Positions 39,643 through 50,141 of a stretch of 64,000 nucleotides of DNA are shown here, piece after piece; the first letter of the stretch is position 1; the number at the start of each line of letters is the position of its first letter. Under the pieces are notes generated by a model. The model was not told the DNA's origin. It did not search any database and saw only the letters and a program-made list of their open reading frames with translations. The stretch spans positions 144,483-208,482 of the forward strand of contig CAWAXG010000068.1 of assembly GCA_963785755.1 (NCBI GenBank). The letters are read 5' to 3'. Source of the DNA: JACCXG01 sp963785755. GTDB taxonomy: Bacteria; Acidobacteriota; Vicinamibacteria; Vicinamibacterales; 2-12-FULL-66-21. Made by a program: the position numbers and the translations under genes.

Positions 39643-40390
39643 AAAGGAATCGTCGAAAGTAACCGCGACGTGTCACTTTGATCACGCACGAACCGGTGAT
39701 CGTTGCCGGACGGATGCTCAGCACCTACGGTGCAGACGGTGTTTCAGAGAGGCTGCTCCAGATCTTTGCCTCTCCAGCGATCGAGTGGGTGGCGTTTGCT
39801 ACGGTGCCCTGGAGATATGGCCCCGCTCGCGCAACGCGAGGCGAGTCATCCCTCGTTGCGGCGGGAGGTTTTGTCTTATCGACCGCGTTCTGGGCCGCCT
39901 TTACACCGCTTGTGAGCTCGCTCGGTCGCATTTGGCGGCGGCATCGCTGCGCGCCGTAGCCGGGCAAGGCTGTTGGGCGCTTGGAGGGTGTCGTTCAACT
40001 CTGGTTGGTACGTCGCCAACGGGAACCGCGCTGGTTGGACTGACGGCCAAGCCGCCCAAACTGCAATGGATGCTGCCGCTCCCTGCCTACAGCGCCTCAA
40101 CCCCGGACGGCTCGGTACACCGCGGCGCTCCAGGACGCTGAGGGGAATCAGCGCAACGGCGGCTCCGATTCTTCGAGTGGGACAGTCGCGACGGATCCGC
40201 GGTCCGCCACCTGCGCACGACCAATCATGATCGGCGGATGATCGCTTGGCCGCGCGACGCGGTCAATGGCCGAAGCTGGGAACTTTCGATCTCATCTCGA
40301 GGGCTCGCGGACGGGCGAATGGAAATTCACCCGTCCGGTTGCCATTCGGCTGCGCGCGTACGCACGGCGGTCGGTGCCTTCCGACTCGGC
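39643..40390. other. Non-coding or decayed region, no gene seen
   Basis: About 750 bases with open frames on several strands but no family-like sequence. One frame from 39678 (TTG) to 39959 has two mildly hydrophobic stretches, but its start is poor and its codon pattern unremarkable. Confidence 0.3.
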
Positions 40391-40927
40391 TTACGGGCGA
40401 TAGTCCGGCGCCGATTCGGAGGTGCTGACGACGTCGCGGCCGCTTGTGGCTTCGAGGATCTCCTTCGCGCGCCGGGCCCACTCGCGGTCGTCGCAGTGGA
40501 CGGAAATCAGGTACCCACCCTCGCGGATGCGTCCGGCGTATCGCTTCGCCTCGACCTCCGGGATACCGGCGCCAATCAGACCGCCGACGAGGCCACCGGT
40601 TGCGCCCCCGGCCCCGGCGCCGGCCAGCGCCGCGACGACGGGCCCTGCTGCAACGAGAGGCCCGATTCCGGGAATGGCCAGGGCCCCGATGCCCACGAGC
40701 CACCCGAGTACGCCACCGACGGCCGCCCCGGTTCCGGCGCCAGTCGCCGCTCCCTCTGGAGCCTTGGTGTTGATTTCGTGCGCGAGGTCCTTTGTAGTGC
40801 GATCCCGCTCGGGTAGGATGGCGGAGACGTCGCTGTTCCGGAATCCCGCCGCACGAAGTGCATCCAGCGCGGCCTCGAAACTTACCCGGTCCTGATAAAT
40901 CGCATATGCCACGAGATCAGTAGCCAT
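40391..40927 (-). CDS. Glycine-zipper protein resembling DUF1269-type general stress proteins
   Basis: 178-residue protein. The N-terminal 50 residues form a small alpha/beta unit (LVAYAIYQDRVSFEAALDAL, FRNSDVSAILPERD). The centre is a long Gly/Ala-rich hydrophobic stretch (GVLGWLVGIGALAIPGIGPL, then AGAGAGGATGGLVGGLIGAG), a glycine zipper able to insert in membranes. The C-terminus reads EAKRYAGRIREGGYLISVHC. Such proteins are often stress-induced in Acidobacteriota and Proteobacteria. AAGGAG precedes the ATG at 40927. Function is not established. Confidence 0.75.
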   Translation of the reverse strand: MATDLVAYAIYQDRVSFEAALDALRAAGFRNSDVSAILPERDRTTKDLAHEINTKAPEGAATGAGTGAAVGGVLGWLVGIGALAIPGIGPLVAAGPVVAALAGAGAGGATGGLVGGLIGAGIPEVEAKRYAGRIREGGYLISVHCDDREWARRAKEILEATSGRDVVSTSESAPDYRP

Positions 40928-41076
40928 AATTGCTCCTTCTTTGCGTCCTTTCGCCGCTCTACTTTTCAGTTGCCTACTTCAGCGGCTCGTCGGTACTGAT
41001 GTGCCAGAACGAACTTGTTTCTTTGGGCGACGCATCGACGTTGAAGACTTGCTCATGCCGATGAGAGGTTTCTATC

Positions 41077-41646
41077 TCACCTCTTTTTCTTACTGCTGCG
41101 GTGCGATCCGGTTCGTCGGGTTGCTTCGGTTTCAGCCGCCCGACTCCGGCGCGCGGCATCGGCGGCGCTAGCGCGTGCCTGTGCCGCCGCGCGCTCGTGC
41201 AGATCGGCCTCAATCGTCGCCGCGGCTTCATCGGCAGCTGCGAGCGCGCTTTCGGTAACGAGACGCTCTTCTCTGATTCGTTCAGCATCGGCGCGCGCCG
41301 CAGCGGCGGCAGCCTCGTCGATGTTTGCGGTTGCACGCTCGATGTCGGCGGCCATCTCCAATCTCTCGGCATCCTCCAGTGCGGCGTACTCGGCCTCATC
41401 GAGGCTAGCCAATACCAGCGGCTCTGCCGCAAGCTGCAACGCGCGAACAAGGGCGCCCTCGAGGTACACCGGGGTCAAGCCTGCGGCCCACACGCCCAAC
41501 GACTCGATCGTGCTTTGCGTCGTTTCTGCATCTGTCGCGACAGCTGGGCTGCCGTCCAATGGAAAGAAAACGATCCAGCCTCCCCAACTACCGTCTGGCT
41601 GCGGCTCACCGTACACCCGAGGTCGGTACGGTTCGACCGCCATCAT
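41077..41646 (-). CDS. Hypothetical protein with Ala/Glu-rich coiled-coil tail
   Basis: About 189 residues. The N-terminal 90 are compact (MAVEPYRPRVYGEPQPDGSW, then WIVFFPLDGSPAVATDAETT and PVYLEGALVRALQLA), an arrangement seen in small regulatory or antitoxin-like alpha/beta proteins. The C-terminal half is a highly charged Ala/Glu/Arg helix (ERATANIDEAAAAAARADAE) ending in KKKR, probably a coiled coil. The frame is open for another 100 codons upstream but without credible protein sequence, so the double ATG at 41643-41646 is preferred. No clear ribosome-binding site. Family not recognised. Confidence 0.55.
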   Translation of the reverse strand: MMAVEPYRPRVYGEPQPDGSWGGWIVFFPLDGSPAVATDAETTQSTIESLGVWAAGLTPVYLEGALVRALQLAAEPLVLASLDEAEYAALEDAERLEMAADIERATANIDEAAAAAARADAERIREERLVTESALAAADEAAATIEADLHERAAAQARASAADAARRSRAAETEATRRTGSHRSSKKKR

Positions 41647-42850
41647 GGACGAGCGGATACTGCTGGATTCGACGAAACATTTTTGCCTCCCGCGATCCCG
41701 AGTGGACGCTGCAAGCTGCGAGCCGCTCCTGACGATGGGGCCGAACCCGAGCACTGCCGTCCTTCGCCACAAACAACTCCACAGAACTGAACTGAGGAAC
41801 ACCGAGGAGCGTGGGAAACCCGCTCGGCTCCAGCTACATCGGTGGGCGCGAAGATCCAGGAAAGCTACGGCTACGAACGCGATCGTGCTGAGCGCGAAGT
41901 TGATGAGATCGTGCGACGCTGGTAATGTCGTGCGTGGCCGGTAACAAGGAGTACCGCACATTCAGAGGCTGGGATATTTGACGTCCCAGCCTCTGCGCCC
42001 GTAATGATGAGCGGATGCACAATCGCCCTGACGATCGCCTCGGCTCGTCGGCGCTCAGACGCGCTCGTCCCGTGTTCAGAATATGTCCCCGCTGTGTTAC
42101 GCGCGAAAACTGAGCAATGCGCTGCGCAAGCGAACCGCGCGTCCGCGAATTTGCCCGTTGCCGACCTGCACACTTCGCAAACACTCCAGGTGGGAACCTC
42201 AGCGCTGCGTGTTTCCGAGCGGGTCAATTGGCCCCGCCGGCGGTGCCGACGGTAAGGTCTGTATGTGCGGGTCAGGTCGATCCGCGATCGAGATGGCATG
42301 CGACCGGGCGATCGAGATGCTGCGAGCGGAAAGGAATTCAGTTCCGGATCCACCGAGTGTGGCATCCCCAAGCGGAACCGCGCCAAGTTGGCCGTTCAAT
42401 TTCTCCCGGAACGCCGCATGAGCGCAGCGGATGAAGCCAGACGCCTCGGAACCATCGCGCAGAATGCTGAAGCATATCCGGGAGAGCCGCACATGAGGCA
42501 GTGTGTGCGCGGGGGTGACCGTTACCGCTCGGGACACCGGCTCGGCACAAACACTGGCAATACGTCGAACCCGTCAAATTCTTGATTTGCTCAACTTCTT
42601 CGCAGGACCTACCCTGCGGCTCGAGGAGCCGGCAACTTCCGTTCGCGTTGACGACACCGGCGGCACATCATCGGGAAGACGGGACCGCAGCCGGCAGCAG
42701 ATCACTGAGACATCCAGCGGATCGCCGGCTGCCGGCTCCGGGGCAGTGCAGAATTGAAATTCCGCGGCAAGATTTTGGCAGGCATCGACCAGCCTCCTGC
42801 TGAACGGCCGGACACGGGCATCCGGCGCACATCATGCTGAACCCGTTCGC
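41647..42850. other. 1.2 kb region with no recognisable gene
   Basis: Several frames of about 100 codons are open on both strands, but all are Arg/Ser/Pro-rich and none has a credible start with a ribosome-binding site or a known motif. A decayed gene may lie here. Confidence 0.3.
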
Positions 42851-43720
42851 ATGTTGAGCGAGCCGCCGGCCGATCGGGGCCATGAGCGCAGCCCCATCCG
42901 GCGTCTGGGTCCAGTCATCGGCGTCCTGGCGAGTTTGGTCCTCTGCGTCCAGAACGTGGGTGCTGGAACCGGTGCGGCCTGGGCCGCCATCCACGGGGCT
43001 GGCCTGCTGGCGCTCGTAGCGTTTCTGCCGCTCGCCCTCGCACTTGGATTGCTGTGGGCCGGCTTCCTCTATCTGAAGGGGAAGCCGGGACGTTTGGCAG
43101 TGCTGCTCTTCGGCGGCCACGCGCTCATGGTCCTTCTTCTGACCGAATTGCTGCACCCGGCTACGCCTCTCAAGGAACGGTGGGCTCAGCGAGCGTTGAC
43201 GTCGGCCGAGGTGTTGAGCATCCGCGACGACGTTGCCACGACATCAACGGGTGATCCGATTGGGCTCCGTGTGACCTACGAGGTGCGGTTTTCGAGACGT
43301 TTCGTCGGCACCATTTACACAGCCGAGATTACGTCTCCGGAGGATGCCGCGCGTCCGTTCCCGCTCGCATTCCACCGAGCCGAGGAAGAGATCGAACCGC
43401 CGCCGGCTTCATCGGATATCCGACAAGTCTTTGAGAGAGGTGTGGTCTATCGCGTGAGCGTGACGGCGATGCCGAGTTTCCGGTTTCTGGTCAAAAAAAC
43501 CGGCCAAGCGTGCCGTGATACGCCGCCCGGACAGTCTGACGATGAAATCCTTGCGGCGCTCCGGCAAGGCGGCAAGCGCCGCGACCGCGTGGTGATCTTT
43601 GTGAGTAGCGGCGAGCCCTCCAGGACTGCGACCGTTGCGGAACACCTCACGTCCCCCTACGATCTCGAGGCCATGTTCCAGAGCGTGGTCCGCGAGGGGC
43701 TCCCGTCCTGTCGTCGGTAA
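42851..43720 (+). CDS. Membrane protein with soluble C-terminal domain, hypothetical
   Basis: 289-residue protein with three predicted transmembrane helices in the first 105 residues (VIGVLASLVLCVQNVGAG, GLLALVAFLPLALALGLLW, LAVLLFGGHALMVLLLTELL), then a soluble domain of about 180 residues. The domain opens with strand-like sequence (GLRVTYEVRFSRRFVGTIYT) and ends with DRVVIFVSSGEPSRTATVAE. The frame is intact and the C-terminus natural. No family recognised. The soluble part is probably periplasmic. Confidence 0.65.
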   Translation: MLSEPPADRGHERSPIRRLGPVIGVLASLVLCVQNVGAGTGAAWAAIHGAGLLALVAFLPLALALGLLWAGFLYLKGKPGRLAVLLFGGHALMVLLLTELLHPATPLKERWAQRALTSAEVLSIRDDVATTSTGDPIGLRVTYEVRFSRRFVGTIYTAEITSPEDAARPFPLAFHRAEEEIEPPPASSDIRQVFERGVVYRVSVTAMPSFRFLVKKTGQACRDTPPGQSDDEILAALRQGGKRRDRVVIFVSSGEPSRTATVAEHLTSPYDLEAMFQSVVREGLPSCRR

Positions 43721-44044
43721 GATCCGGAAACATATTCAGCTCGCCGCATGAGCTTCGCGCCCGGGATTGGAGGTGGCGGAATGCTCCCGGCGGTCCTGGA
43801 GGCCAGCGGAGTACTCCAAGCGAATCCGGCCGCGACGCTGCGCGGCGACCAGCGCCGGCCTGTTAACCGTGAAGCGCGGCGGACGTAATCGCCATTGACG
43901 ATCATGTTTGAGACTTCGGCCGCGACCTGCGTTTCGCGTTCGTTCCTCACAGGCGCCGGGGTTCTCCCTCGGCGTATCGGCAGCCTCGTCTCGGCATCGT
44001 GCGAAATCACGCATTCAGCTTCGTAACGCGGCGGTGTTGGCCGT

Positions 44045-46308
44045 TTCGGGTACGCAATCAGCACGAGCTGGTCGCGGTCGGCGTCGCCGGAGCCGAGCGG
44101 TTCGGTTCGTCACTCCTCGTCTACGAGGAGTATCAGACCTGCGGGCTTCGCTTCCTGCCTGGACGATTGGCTGCCCAGCTCCGCGTCCAGCTGGTGGTGA
44201 CGCACAGGGGTGAGTCGTCGGCCGTCAACGGAGCACTCGTCTCGGACGGGTGGTTCGACGTTCTCGGCGTTCGGCGGCGGCAGGGCGATTCTTCCTGACT
44301 GATGAATCGCACACCTCGGTTCCGGTCGCGGTCATCGGCCACGATCTGTGGCGGTTGCTGTTCAGCGAGGATCTGGCGGCGGTCGGTCAGATGCTCATGG
44401 TCAACGGTCTGTCCGTGCAGATCGTGGGCGTGGCACCGCCGCGGTTCTATGGAATCCACAAAGGCAGCTACACCATGGACGTCTGGCTGCCGTTCGGGCT
44501 GTCTCACCTCGCGCTGCGCGATTCGAGCCGCCGTCCCGTTGCTCTGGCCGCCGCGGGATACGTCCCGCTGACGTATGTCGGCCGGAGGCGGCCGCAACAA
44601 CGTTGGCGCAGGTGGAGGTGCAGGCTGTCACCGCTACGCAGCGGATCAACGCGTTGCGGGCGGCGGACGAGCAGGGAACGGTCGTGTGGACGAGCCGGGT
44701 GTGGCTGAACGATCCGGCCCGCATGGCGCCGGCGATCATGGGGTTCATGGCCGTACCGCTGCTCGTGCTGATAATTGCGTGCGTCAACGCAGCGAACCTG
44801 CTGTTGGCGCGATCAAGCCGGCAGAGCCGCGAATGGCAGATGCGGCTGCGCTCGGCGCGTCGCGGTGGCGAATCGTTCGGCAGGTCCTCACCGAATCCTT
44901 GTTGCTCGCGCTCCTGGCGGCCGCGGCCGGCCTGCTGCTGACTTCGGGTCGGGTTCATCGCGCATACCGTTCCCGTGGAACTGGCGATCGACACCCGAGT
45001 CCAGGCGTTCACGATGGCGGCGGTGATTGTCACGGCGATAGCATTTGGCCTCGGTCCGGCTCTGCACGTCGCCACGCGAGCCAGTGCGGATCCGCGGGGC
45101 CTGTCGCAATTGGCCCGGGGAACATCCCGGTCGCGCGTGCGGTTCATCTTGATTGCAGCCCAGGGCGCGCTTTCGCTCGGTCTGCTCGCCACGGGCGCGC
45201 AGTTCGTCAACACGGGCGCACGGATTTCGGGCGCCCTGACGCGCCAGGAGCCGAACACTTGCTCATCGCATCGTTCGACGTCGAACCGCTCAACATGCTG
45301 CGCGCCGCGGCGGACGACTTCTACGCGAGGCTGCTCGACCGAACCGCATCGCTCCCCGGTGTCGTGGCCGCCGGTTTCGCGAGCGCCGGGCCGGTCGCCG
45401 GCGCGTTCGGCCGGGACTCGTCAATCCGCTTCTGGCTCGAGCGGGACGCGCCCGCTGAGGGTCGCGACTCGGTGGCGGCGCTGGTATCGGGCGACTACTT
45501 CAAGGCGACGAGCACGCCGCTCGTCCAGGGGCGAGGGTTCGCGGAAGCCGACCGCGATGGCCCCACCCGCACCGTGATCGTGAGTCAATCGTTTGCGAAG
45601 CGCTTCCTCGGATCGCGTGCGGTCGGTCGCTCGCTGAGAGTGGCGGTCGGACGCGGCCCGTACGAATCCGCGGTCGAACTGGTCGTCGTGGGCGTCGCCG
45701 GTCCTGCGGCCGGCGAGCGCGGCGACGGCGTGCCGATGTTGTATTACCCGGCGTCACTGGCACACGTACCCGCGCGGTTGTTGCACATCAGGTTCGACCA
45801 GTCCGGCCAATTCACGCTGCCGGCGCTGCAGAAGGCTGTTCGCGACGTGGATTATCGCGTGCCGATTCGCGACGCCACCACGCTGCGCGAGCGGCGTGAC
45901 CGCACCGACCAGGAGCGCCGCCTGCTCGCCAATGGCGTCGTGGCGCTCGGCATCTTCGCGCTGACGCTTGCGGCCGGCGGGTTGTACGGGGTCGTTTCCT
46001 ACCTTGTCGCGATCAGGCGGCGCGAGCTCGGCATCCGCCTGGCTCTCGGAGCCTCGCCCTCGTCGGTCGCGGCACTGGTCGTTCGCCAGGCACTCCTGCC
46101 GGCCGCGATTGGCGCGGTCATCGGCGCAGCCGGAGCGATCGCTATCGGACTCGTCGTCAGATCACGACTGTATGGCGCCTCTGCTGTGGATCCGATCGCA
46201 TTTGCTGCTGCCGCCTCGCTCCTGCTCGCCACGGTCGCGACCGCGACTCTGGTCCCCGCCCGCTACGCTGCGTCTATCGATCCGGCTGCGATCCTGAGAG
46301 AGGAATAG
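44045..46308 (+). pseudogene. ADOP-type permease, truncated and multiply frameshifted
   Basis: Remains of a fourth duplicated permease. Recognisable pieces occur in changing frames: VNGALVSDGWFDVLGV (44220s), VAVIGHDLWRLLFSEDL and VAPPRFYGIHKGSYTMDVWL (44330-44490), IIACVNAANLLLARSS (44770s), AALGASRWRIVRQVLTESLL (44850s), FGLGPALHVATRAS (45050s). A long stretch from 45250 to 46308 is intact and ends with PARYAASIDPAAILREE. At least five frame changes are needed, and the N-terminal first helix is absent. The 1 kb intact C-terminal block is compatible with either assembly errors or recent decay; loss of the N-terminus favours real truncation. Confidence 0.75.
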
Positions 46309-46390
46309 CGTTCGCGAACGCCGGCAGTGGCGAGACGGGCAAGTCGAAGAGCCGCATAGATCGACTGAATTCAGCGCGCTCCCGAGGCGC

Positions 46391-46807
46391 TCATTGCGGC
46401 GGCTGGATTGGCGTCAACCTGAGCACGTGATAGCCGCTGCCCGGCATCCACGCGCTACAGGCCAGCTGGCCACGCTCGTTCATCTTCCCGCAGCCGAATG
46501 CGATGAACGGCCCGGCATCGCCGATGGCCCTTTCCAAGTCGATCAGGTCGCCGTTCCGGTAGAGATACGAACGCAAGCCACATCCAACCAGGATGTCGCC
46601 GGCGTCGTTGATATCCGCCGCCGAGCTGTACTCGCACCGCCCCGCCAGAAAATCGCTGGCCACGCCGTTCTCGTAGAGGAACGCGTGAGGAATTCCCAGA
46701 ATCGTCGTATAGCCGACAACCTGCCCGCGTGAATTCAACGCGGCAGGAACAACGGCCGCATCCTCCTCGAACCCCGGGATCACTTCGATCTGGTTTGCCC
46801 TGAACAA
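46391..46807 (-). pseudogene. C-terminal part of a HAF-repeat extracellular protein
   Basis: 138 residues with HAF-type repeat units: ALNSRGQVVGYTTILG then PHAFLYENG, followed by INDAGDILVGCGLRSYLY. The last segment ends LRLTPIQPPQ. Intact family members have a signal peptide and more repeats; here the frame begins inside a repeat and no signal peptide is found. It is therefore a 5'-truncated remnant or partial gene. Its stop is natural. Confidence 0.6.
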
Positions 46808-46900
46808 GAAGCCGCCGTGGGTGTTCCTCGGGTCTTCTATTGGTGGGCAGGACCGGTCGGCGCTCAGGCGCAGCCGCGATCAGGATTCAGGCGATTTGAC

Positions 46901-47878
46901 TCAGCGGCCGAACCGCCCGCGCCGCTCTCCGACAGCCTGCTCGTAGAGAGCGCGATGCCGCTCGATGTCGGCGACCGACTGCGTTGCAGCGGCGTCGGAT
47001 GACAGGGCGCTGAGGGCGGACGCCCGCGTCCAGGTGCCGCAGTTGCCGTCGGTGCTGAAGCCGGCATCGCTCCCCGCGATCGTCACTGTCTGTGACTTCG
47101 CCCCACCGCTGAAGCTGTTGGCGATCACGCCGCTGACCCCCTGATATTGAAAATGCCGCAGGCGTTCCCAGTAACAGTTGGCACCCGACGACGTCTGATA
47201 GGTGCCGGGCTGGATCTGCATCCCGACGAGCCAGATCCCAGGCGGGATCGACGACTGCGCTCCATGCCGCGGCGAGTCGAACCAGGTTCCGCACTTCGCG
47301 TCGGTCTTGAACGCCACGTCGGACGACAGGATGTCGACGATGTACTGCATGCCGTCGTAGGTGACGAAACGGTTGGCGATGATGTCGGCAATGATGCCGC
47401 CCGAGCCTCGCTGCCGCTCCCAGTAGCAGCCGCTCTGCGGCGGATCGCTGAAGTAGCGCCCGGCCCGGATCTCGGTGCCGACGCGAAACACGCCGGTGCC
47501 GAACGGCGTCCGCGGCGTGCTTGGCGAGAGCGGGAAATCGCGGGCCGCGTCGCCGCGCAGATCGATCGGGAACGCAGTCGTGAGGTAGCCGCTCGCCGAA
47601 ACCGTGACCGAGAATGCTTCGCGGCGAAGCGCGCTGAACGAGTACTCGCCGCTGGCGTTGGTCGTCGCGGTCTTGCCCGCGTTGCCGCCGTCCGCGATGG
47701 TCAGCAGGGCACCGCCGATCGGCAAGACTTCGCTCGCCACACTCTCAGTGACGCGGCCCGAGAGGTCGGCCGTGACCGGGGCCGGCGGATTCGGTCCGGT
47801 CGGTGACTCGAGCGTCGATCCGCGGTCGCATGCGGCCGCGATCACGACGCCGCAGAGACACAGCAGAAGTCTGTGCAT
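46901..47878 (-). CDS. Lipoprotein with carboxypeptidase-regulatory-like domain and duplicated CYWER domain
   Basis: 325-residue predicted lipoprotein. The signal ends at a lipobox-like IAAAC (Cys17). Residues 40-118 resemble a carboxypeptidase regulatory-like beta-sandwich (LSGRVTESVASEVLPIGGAL, TNASGEYSFSALRREAF). Two copies of an 80-residue domain follow, about 125-200 and 211-287. Each opens with a VG-x-x-I-x-x-G-x-Y pattern, has CYWERQR or CYWERLR, then a IIAN or VIAN strand, and closes with CGTW. The paired Cys of each copy probably form a disulfide. The repeated domain resembles one seen in actinobacterial secreted proteins. Function unknown. Confidence 0.8.
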   Translation of the reverse strand: MHRLLLCLCGVVIAAACDRGSTLESPTGPNPPAPVTADLSGRVTESVASEVLPIGGALLTIADGGNAGKTATTNASGEYSFSALRREAFSVTVSASGYLTTAFPIDLRGDAARDFPLSPSTPRTPFGTGVFRVGTEIRAGRYFSDPPQSGCYWERQRGSGGIIADIIANRFVTYDGMQYIVDILSSDVAFKTDAKCGTWFDSPRHGAQSSIPPGIWLVGMQIQPGTYQTSSGANCYWERLRHFQYQGVSGVIANSFSGGAKSQTVTIAGSDAGFSTDGNCGTWTRASALSALSSDAAATQSVADIERHRALYEQAVGERRGRFGR

Positions 47879-48071
47879 ATGGCATCTCTGACTTGGGGTT
47901 CCGTAGTCGAAGCGACCGCTGCGGCGCGTCGGTTTCTTCCCCTAACGCTCCAAATTACGCGGCAAACGGGCCGGGTTTTGGAGCGCATGAACGGTCCTGG
48001 AGTCAGATCGGTTGTGCGAAGTTCGTGCCCGATTGCGACGTTCCTGCGGATTGGACACGGTTACACGCTTT

Positions 48072-48412
48072 TCATGAACCCCTTTGGGCAAATTGGTGTT
48101 GCCGCGACACGGGCCGCCAAGAGCCGGCGGCGACGCGATGTCGTGCGGCTCGGCGATTACACTTTGGGTGCGCCAGGTACAGATTCAGCTGCGCTACGCT
48201 CTTGCGGTATGCATAGATGAACTCGCCCTCCCCTGATTGATCATCACCAGGATGCCGTGCACGCCCGAGGCGTCGGCGAACTCCCAACGGCCGCTTAACA
48301 GTTCTGGCCGCGCGATGGTCACCTGTCCATGTGCTGGGTCGGCAAGGCAGATTGTCAATGCCGCCGTCACCCACAACAGCGTCGACTTTGTAACGCCGGA
48401 ACCGGACATCAT
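48072..48412 (-). CDS. Small secreted protein, hypothetical, one frame break
   Basis: Exported protein of about 110 residues when joined. The double ATG at 48409-48412 opens a signal peptide (LLWVTAALTICLADPAHG). The mature part reads LLSGRWEFADASGVHGILVM, and after a frame change near 48230, in a G-rich run, continues EGEFIYAYRKSVAQLNLYL. The unshifted frame stops at 48194. No family recognised. Confidence 0.45.
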
Positions 48413-48500
48413 GGAGCGCAAACTATCATGCACATCGACGTTAGACACCGAATTGAACCGGCTTTGACGGATCGAGGTGAATGGACGCGGGGCATGATCG

Positions 48501-49004
48501 GTGATTGAGGCGCTGGCCGCTGCGCTCCTTCTCGGCGCAATCAGCACGATGCTCGACGTGGCGGCCGCCGAACTGGAGCTTCAGGGACGCCCCGCCTACC
48601 TGCTGGCCCGCACCCTGGCAATCAGCTTCTGCATCGGCGGCATCGTCGGCGCGCGGGCCCGCCAGATGGTGACGGGTGTCGTGAGCGGGCTGTTCCCGGG
48701 GGCGCTGGCTGCCGCGATTTATTTCGGGCTGACGCCGATGATCGGCACCGCCGCGCTGGCGCTCGCGTGGGTCGGGTTCTGGGCCGCGTTCTGCCTGCTT
48801 GATGCGATGCTGGGGGAGGGGATCAGCCCGTCTGCCTCGCTGGTGCTGGGCCTGGCCGCCGCCGTGATCTCGGGCGCCGCGTTCCAGGCGATCGCGTCCG
48901 GCTGGGTGGAGGACTCTCGCGACGAGCCCAACCTGCTCCGCGCCCTGGTGCTGTGGACGGCGACGTTCCTGCCCGGGTTCGTGGCGTTGTTCTGGCGACG
49001 CTGA
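48501..49004 (+). CDS. Multi-pass membrane protein, hypothetical
   Basis: 167-residue protein with about five helices: ALAAALLLGAISTMLDVAAA, TLAISFCIGGIVGARAR, MVTGVVSGLFPGALAAAIYF, AALALAWVGFWAAFCLLDAM and VLGLAAAVISGAAFQAIAS. It ends in ATFLPGFVALFWRR. Start is GTG at 48501. The frame is clean, and its hydrophobic periodicity is convincing although no family is recognised. It is divergent from the small secreted protein. Confidence 0.65.
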   Translation: MIEALAAALLLGAISTMLDVAAAELELQGRPAYLLARTLAISFCIGGIVGARARQMVTGVVSGLFPGALAAAIYFGLTPMIGTAALALAWVGFWAAFCLLDAMLGEGISPSASLVLGLAAAVISGAAFQAIASGWVEDSRDEPNLLRALVLWTATFLPGFVALFWRR

Positions 49005-49673
49005 AGGATCCCCCGCGTGAGCGTGCGGCCAACTGCGACGACAGGCGTGTCGCCGGCAGCGACCCCGGTCGATGACATTCGAGGTCATCCACACAATTCC
49101 ACTGCGTCCTGATTAGCTCTGTCCGCGGTCTCAATCTTGCCTCTGCCCGCCAGGGCGCTGGTGCCGCGAGCAAGCCGACTCAGTGGCCGGTCGTCAAGCG
49201 AGAATCTCCTATCCTAAACGCGTTTACGAGGAAGCCGTCGAATATCTTAGGATCGGCCGCTCGGGCGCGAACTCGCCGGAACCACCAGACCTGGTAATGG
49301 CACGTTTTCACATCGGGCTGCCGTCCTCAGTTGCGCGATCAGCTCACGCGAAGTAAGGTTCTGCCGATGGCCGAAATGTCTCCACTGCGCTGAAGAGATT
49401 CAGGGAACCGCGGCGCCTGCGAGCGCTGGAGCAAAGGAGATCCCACTCACTCACAAGCGGCAAGCGCTACGTCAAAGAATCAGTATCTCATCCTCTTTGG
49501 GAGCATTGCTCTGTTCGGGTTGCTTACCCTGCTTGTGGGTTGTCCCATACCATCATCGCGTTCGCCTTTCTCTCTGCCGTCTTCCCATTCGGCACCAACT
49601 GCACCAGAGCACCGCTAAACTAACGTTGAGTTAAGCCGCCGGTATTTGAAAACCCGGTCGGCTTGAACGAAAG
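49005..49673. other. Intergenic region, no gene seen
   Basis: About 670 bases without a credible coding frame. A Thr/Phe-rich hydrophobic stretch around 49490-49560 is short and lacks a start. Confidence 0.3.
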
Positions 49674-50141
49674 TTACGACTTGGCCGCGCGCGGATCGAT
49701 CCGCCAGGGGCTGGTTTTTGACTTTGCCCGCTTCTGCCAAGCCTTGAGATCCGCGGGGAAGCGGCGGTGCTCACGTTCGATCACATCTTCGAGGTGGCGT
49801 TCGAACGCCGGGATTCCAGCTCCGGTGACCATCTTGGGGAATCCAGATTGCCAAAACGACTGGTCAAGCCAGAAAAAATTTCGCTTGGTCTTTTCCAGCG
49901 CGTGACGAATAGCGAGGCTGACAAGTTGCAAGGCTTGGATGCCATCGATCCCGTGGGCGTGACCAAACAAGGTCTTCCTCAATCCGTTGATGCGATACGG
50001 ACACGCCCAATCCCACCCGTCACCAATGAAGACCGGCGCACCAATCGAGACGACGATGCGCGCGCTGGACTTCGCGTCCACCAGTGTGCGTCGAGCGATC
50101 ACGGTACCGACAGGAATCCGGCGCTTCACGACTGCCTCCAT
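49674..50141 (-). CDS. Hypothetical protein, DUF6968-like
   Basis: 155-residue soluble protein. The N-terminus is a beta-rich unit (RRIPVGTVIARRTLVD, ARIVVSIGAPVF), then WACPYRINGLRKTLFGHAHG and the segment GIDGIQALQLVSLAIRHALE. The last resembles small alpha/beta proteins that I recall as DUF6968; this was not checked. The C-terminus is basic. Its ATG at 50141 overlaps the end of an upstream frame by 16 bases, so the two are translationally coupled. Confidence 0.55.
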   Translation of the reverse strand: MEAVVKRRIPVGTVIARRTLVDAKSSARIVVSIGAPVFIGDGWDWACPYRINGLRKTLFGHAHGIDGIQALQLVSLAIRHALEKTKRNFFWLDQSFWQSGFPKMVTGAGIPAFERHLEDVIEREHRRFPADLKAWQKRAKSKTSPWRIDPRAAKS

